57,359 nucleotides of DNA from contig CAZMPJ010000011.1 in NCBI GenBank assembly GCA_964568455.1, positions 1-57,359 on the forward strand, written 5' to 3'. Made by a program: the position numbers and the translations under genes. The notes below the pieces were generated by a model. It searched no databases. It saw only the letters and a program-made list of their open reading frames with translations, and was not told the DNA's origin. This DNA comes from CAZMPJ01 sp964568455 (lineage in GTDB: Bacteria; Margulisbacteria; WOR-1; O2-12-FULL-45-9). This document shows positions 55,227-57,359 of this stretch, piece by piece; the stretch's first letter is position 1, and every line of letters begins with the position of its first letter.

Positions 55227-55241
55227 AATATATAGAGAACA

Positions 55242-57185
55242 ATGATGATCAAAAACATGATAAGAATCACATTAATTACACTAATTTCTCTGTTTCTAAT
55301 AGCAGGTAATGCCGCCATTGCCGACGAACCATTTATTTCTACAGATCCAGAAAAACTAGAGTTTTCTTTTATTTCCAATGATCCCTACAACCCATTAGTA
55401 AACCAAGCTCAAACCTTTATCCTGTCCAATCCAAGCCCGCATAACTGGGATCTTGATTTAAAAGATCAAGACCATTGGTCTTTTTTGGAAGTTTGGCCCA
55501 TAAGCGGATCACATGATAATCAAGAAATATCAGTTACTCTTAAACCAGACTATTTTATGCTTTACGGCGGTGGAAACCCGGTAATTGAAATTACTGCCAG
55601 CTATTTTGATGAACAGCTAAATGAAAACGTTTATGAAATCATTGAAGTCCCGGTTTACATTTCCGCGCAACAAATGACAATTCTTTCTCCTGACCGAGAC
55701 ATTCAAGGTGAAACAGTTTACGCATCAATCCCGCTTGATGTAGAAACGACTGCTGAAGCCACCTTAGAAGACTATCAAAATCTTTTAGCCATCGGATCTT
55801 ATATTACCAACAATAATCCAGGCGTGCAGGTTGAAGATATCACTATTGATGAAGTTAATATGGAAGCAATAATAAAAGCCAGAATTGACGGGAATGCAGA
55901 ACTCGGATCTTCTGATTTTGTTATTCATTTTGATGAAGATATCAGCTCAATTAGCGAAGAGGACGCTGTTTTATTTTTCTGGGTAATCTCAAAATTTACT
56001 CCGGGCAGCGCCAAACAAGGCGAAACCTTAGATATTCAGTTTACTCACTATGAAAAACTGATTTTAGACAATGAAACAACAGAAAATTGGCTTAAAAATT
56101 CTTTAGTTTTTAATACTCCCGGCATCACAGTCAATAGCGCCGATATTGTCACTAGCGAAAGCTCAACTTTAGTTACTTACAATATTAGTATTGATGAAGA
56201 TGCCAAAACCGGAGAAATTCTGGCAACCTCTCCTTTAGTTGGCAATAATGATGTTTTAATCCCATTTACTGTTTTAGCTAAAGAAACAATCGAGGAACCC
56301 AGTCCAGTTATAAGCAATATTACTCCTAATATAGTTGCTACACTGGAAACCATTCAAATTTCCGGAGAAAGTTTTGGCGTTGAAGCAGGTGAAATCTGGA
56401 TTGACGGCATTGAAACAAGCTATGCTAACTGGTTTGATACCAGTGTTGAAAATGTAATTGTGTCTGCCTCTGTTTTTCCGGGCAAGGCTAAAGTTACCCT
56501 GATCACTACTTTTGAAACTGATACTGAATATTATATCTGGGTAGAAGAAGTTGAAACAGAAAAACCTTCTGACGAAGTAGAAGAAATCATTATTTCAATT
56601 GACCAGCTTATTCCCGCTGCTGGGCCAGCCGGCACTGAAGTTAAATTGTTGGGAAAAGACTTTGGAGAAACCCAGGGTAACAGCTATGTTTTCTTTGGCA
56701 ATCAAACCGTTAAAATGCAGATTATTGCCTGGAGTTCCGAAGAGATTAAAGCCATTATCCCTACCTTATATATAGGTGCTTATGATATAAAAGTGGTTAA
56801 AGTGCCTGATATTACTGATATTTCAACTATCCAGGAATCTAATGTTGAAAACTTTAGCATTACTTTCTTAGCTAGTGCGGGACAAGCCACTATTTGGCCC
56901 AACCCATTCAATCCTATTGCCACAACCGGCACAAGCGAAGCGGCTATCACCTGTGACCCGGGAACCGCCAGTCAAATCGGCGTCTATATCTACGATCTGG
57001 CCGGTCAACTAATTCACAAAGAGGTAGTAGCAATAAGCTCTTCTGCGTCAAGCTTTGCCACCTCGTGGAACGGCTATGATGACAATTCCAAGCTAGCCGG
57101 CGACGGCCCTTATCTTGTCAGGATTATTGATGAGAGTACCAAGGGATTGTTGGCTAAGGGGAAGATACTGGTTATTAAGCAATAA
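55242..57185 (+). CDS. Secreted TIG protein with C-terminal PNPF sorting-like domain
   Basis: The 647-residue protein has a Sec signal peptide (MIRITLITLISLFLIAGNAA). The N-terminal half is beta-rich with no clear family. Two TIG/IPT-like domains lie at about 350-430 and 450-535 (SIDQLIPAAGPAGTEVKLLG). The C-terminal domain begins ATIWPNPFNPI, contains VYIYDLAGQLIHK and a Trp-Asn-Gly turn, and ends in KGKILVIKQ, identical to the end of the 49853 protein. No clear ribosome site or sigma28-type promoter precedes it, so it may depend on read-through of the terminator or on a promoter not recognised. Confidence 0.8.
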   Translation: MMIKNMIRITLITLISLFLIAGNAAIADEPFISTDPEKLEFSFISNDPYNPLVNQAQTFILSNPSPHNWDLDLKDQDHWSFLEVWPISGSHDNQEISVTLKPDYFMLYGGGNPVIEITASYFDEQLNENVYEIIEVPVYISAQQMTILSPDRDIQGETVYASIPLDVETTAEATLEDYQNLLAIGSYITNNNPGVQVEDITIDEVNMEAIIKARIDGNAELGSSDFVIHFDEDISSISEEDAVLFFWVISKFTPGSAKQGETLDIQFTHYEKLILDNETTENWLKNSLVFNTPGITVNSADIVTSESSTLVTYNISIDEDAKTGEILATSPLVGNNDVLIPFTVLAKETIEEPSPVISNITPNIVATLETIQISGESFGVEAGEIWIDGIETSYANWFDTSVENVIVSASVFPGKAKVTLITTFETDTEYYIWVEEVETEKPSDEVEEIIISIDQLIPAAGPAGTEVKLLGKDFGETQGNSYVFFGNQTVKMQIIAWSSEEIKAIIPTLYIGAYDIKVVKVPDITDISTIQESNVENFSITFLASAGQATIWPNPFNPIATTGTSEAAITCDPGTASQIGVYIYDLAGQLIHKEVVAISSSASSFATSWNGYDDNSKLAGDGPYLVRIIDESTKGLLAKGKILVIKQ

Positions 57186-57359
57186 CCGATAAACACATCG
57201 GTAACGGCTACGAAGCCCGTTTCGGTTACGCCATTCGTTTCTCGGCCGAATACCATTACCGAATATCGATACGGGTATCGTTGCCGATTAACGAATCTTC
57301 AATTTCCATGCAAGATAGAATGAAAGCATCCAGTCAAGTTGATAAAATGATATTTATCA
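57186..57359. other. Hairpin-rich non-coding end region
   Basis: The last 174 bases are richer in GC than the rest and full of short inverted repeats: ACCGAT/ATCGGT near 57185-57202, GGCT/AGCC near 57207-57218, and CGATAC-GG-GTATCG near 57269-57282. No T run follows. A short frame reads through it but has no start. The CGATA/GGTATC vocabulary recalls the leader octamers. Confidence 0.5.
57320..57340 (-). repeat. Right copy of a terminal inverted repeat
   Basis: On the minus strand this reads AACTTGACTGGATGCTTTCA plus a final T, matching 28-47 except for one extra G. The two copies face each other across the whole window. Confidence 0.45.

Noticed and set aside
57186..57359. Open frame reading IGNGYEARFGYAIRF after the last gene
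   Set aside because: It has no start codon or ribosome site, and its residues arise from short palindromic repeats; non-coding is more likely.

Overview
The window is AT-rich bacterial DNA and is almost fully coding: no stretch longer than about 175 bases lacks a gene. Mfd and Pth, MalF/MalG-type permeases, a PorV-like barrel carrying S-layer homology (SLH) repeats, and secreted proteins with a C-terminal Asn-Pro-Phe domain suggest a diderm from a deep-branching candidate phylum (Margulisbacteria/Saganbacteria-like or similar). This taxonomic guess is an inference. No rRNA, tRNA, CRISPR array, transposase or phage gene was seen.

Layout. (1) 95-1126, plus strand: three small unknown proteins. 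(2) 11502-1067, minus strand: a tightly packed nine-gene unit behind a sigma70-type promoter. It encodes a carbohydrate-binding-like protein, a GH26 glycosidase, MalF- and MalG-type permeases (the MalG carries a propeller-like insert), a GH26-CBM9 enzyme, a CBM11/CIA30-like protein, a barrel-like exported protein, then pth and mfd. (3) 11585-13056: a TPR protein converging on an unknown basic-tailed protein. (4) 13215-31694: a UDP-sugar-pyrophosphorylase-like protein, an HD hydrolase, a helical-repeat protein, a large membrane protein, a protein with glycosyltransferase-2-like motifs, a 1283-residue TPR protein, a GH26 protein and a TPR protein ending in a barrel-like domain. (5) 31749-45728: a membrane protein, a PKD-domain protein, two PP2C phosphatases, a membrane Ser/Thr kinase, a lipoprotein, a repeat-plus-barrel protein and a coiled-coil protein. 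(6) 45867-57185: a Tat-type lipoprotein, large secreted adhesin-like proteins and the PorV-SLH protein.

The main discovery is regulatory. From 13155 rightwards, ten transcription units start with the same element, GAAA-N15-(G/A)TCGATAT followed by an alternating TA tract. Spacing is identical in all ten. The element fits the sigma28 (FliA/SigD/WhiG) promoter architecture. Two further sites (49-75 and, on the minus strand, 13113-13139) have the CAAG-N15-(C/T)CCGATA form. In three of the leaders the promoter is followed by four or five tandem 8-base units of the form RRTATCMG. One alternative sigma factor therefore probably switches on about twenty large, mostly undescribed proteins together.

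A working model (inference) is a coordinately expressed envelope system. A nucleotide-sugar enzyme, a divergent GT2-like membrane protein, a GH26 and TPR/barrel proteins would make and export a polysaccharide, in the way BcsA/BcsC/BcsZ or PgaA-type systems do. A kinase/PP2C module would control assembly, and TIG/PKD/SLH proteins would form the cell surface. Many of these proteins share an Arg-rich N-terminus without acidic residues and lack a normal Sec signal, which hints at a common targeting signal.
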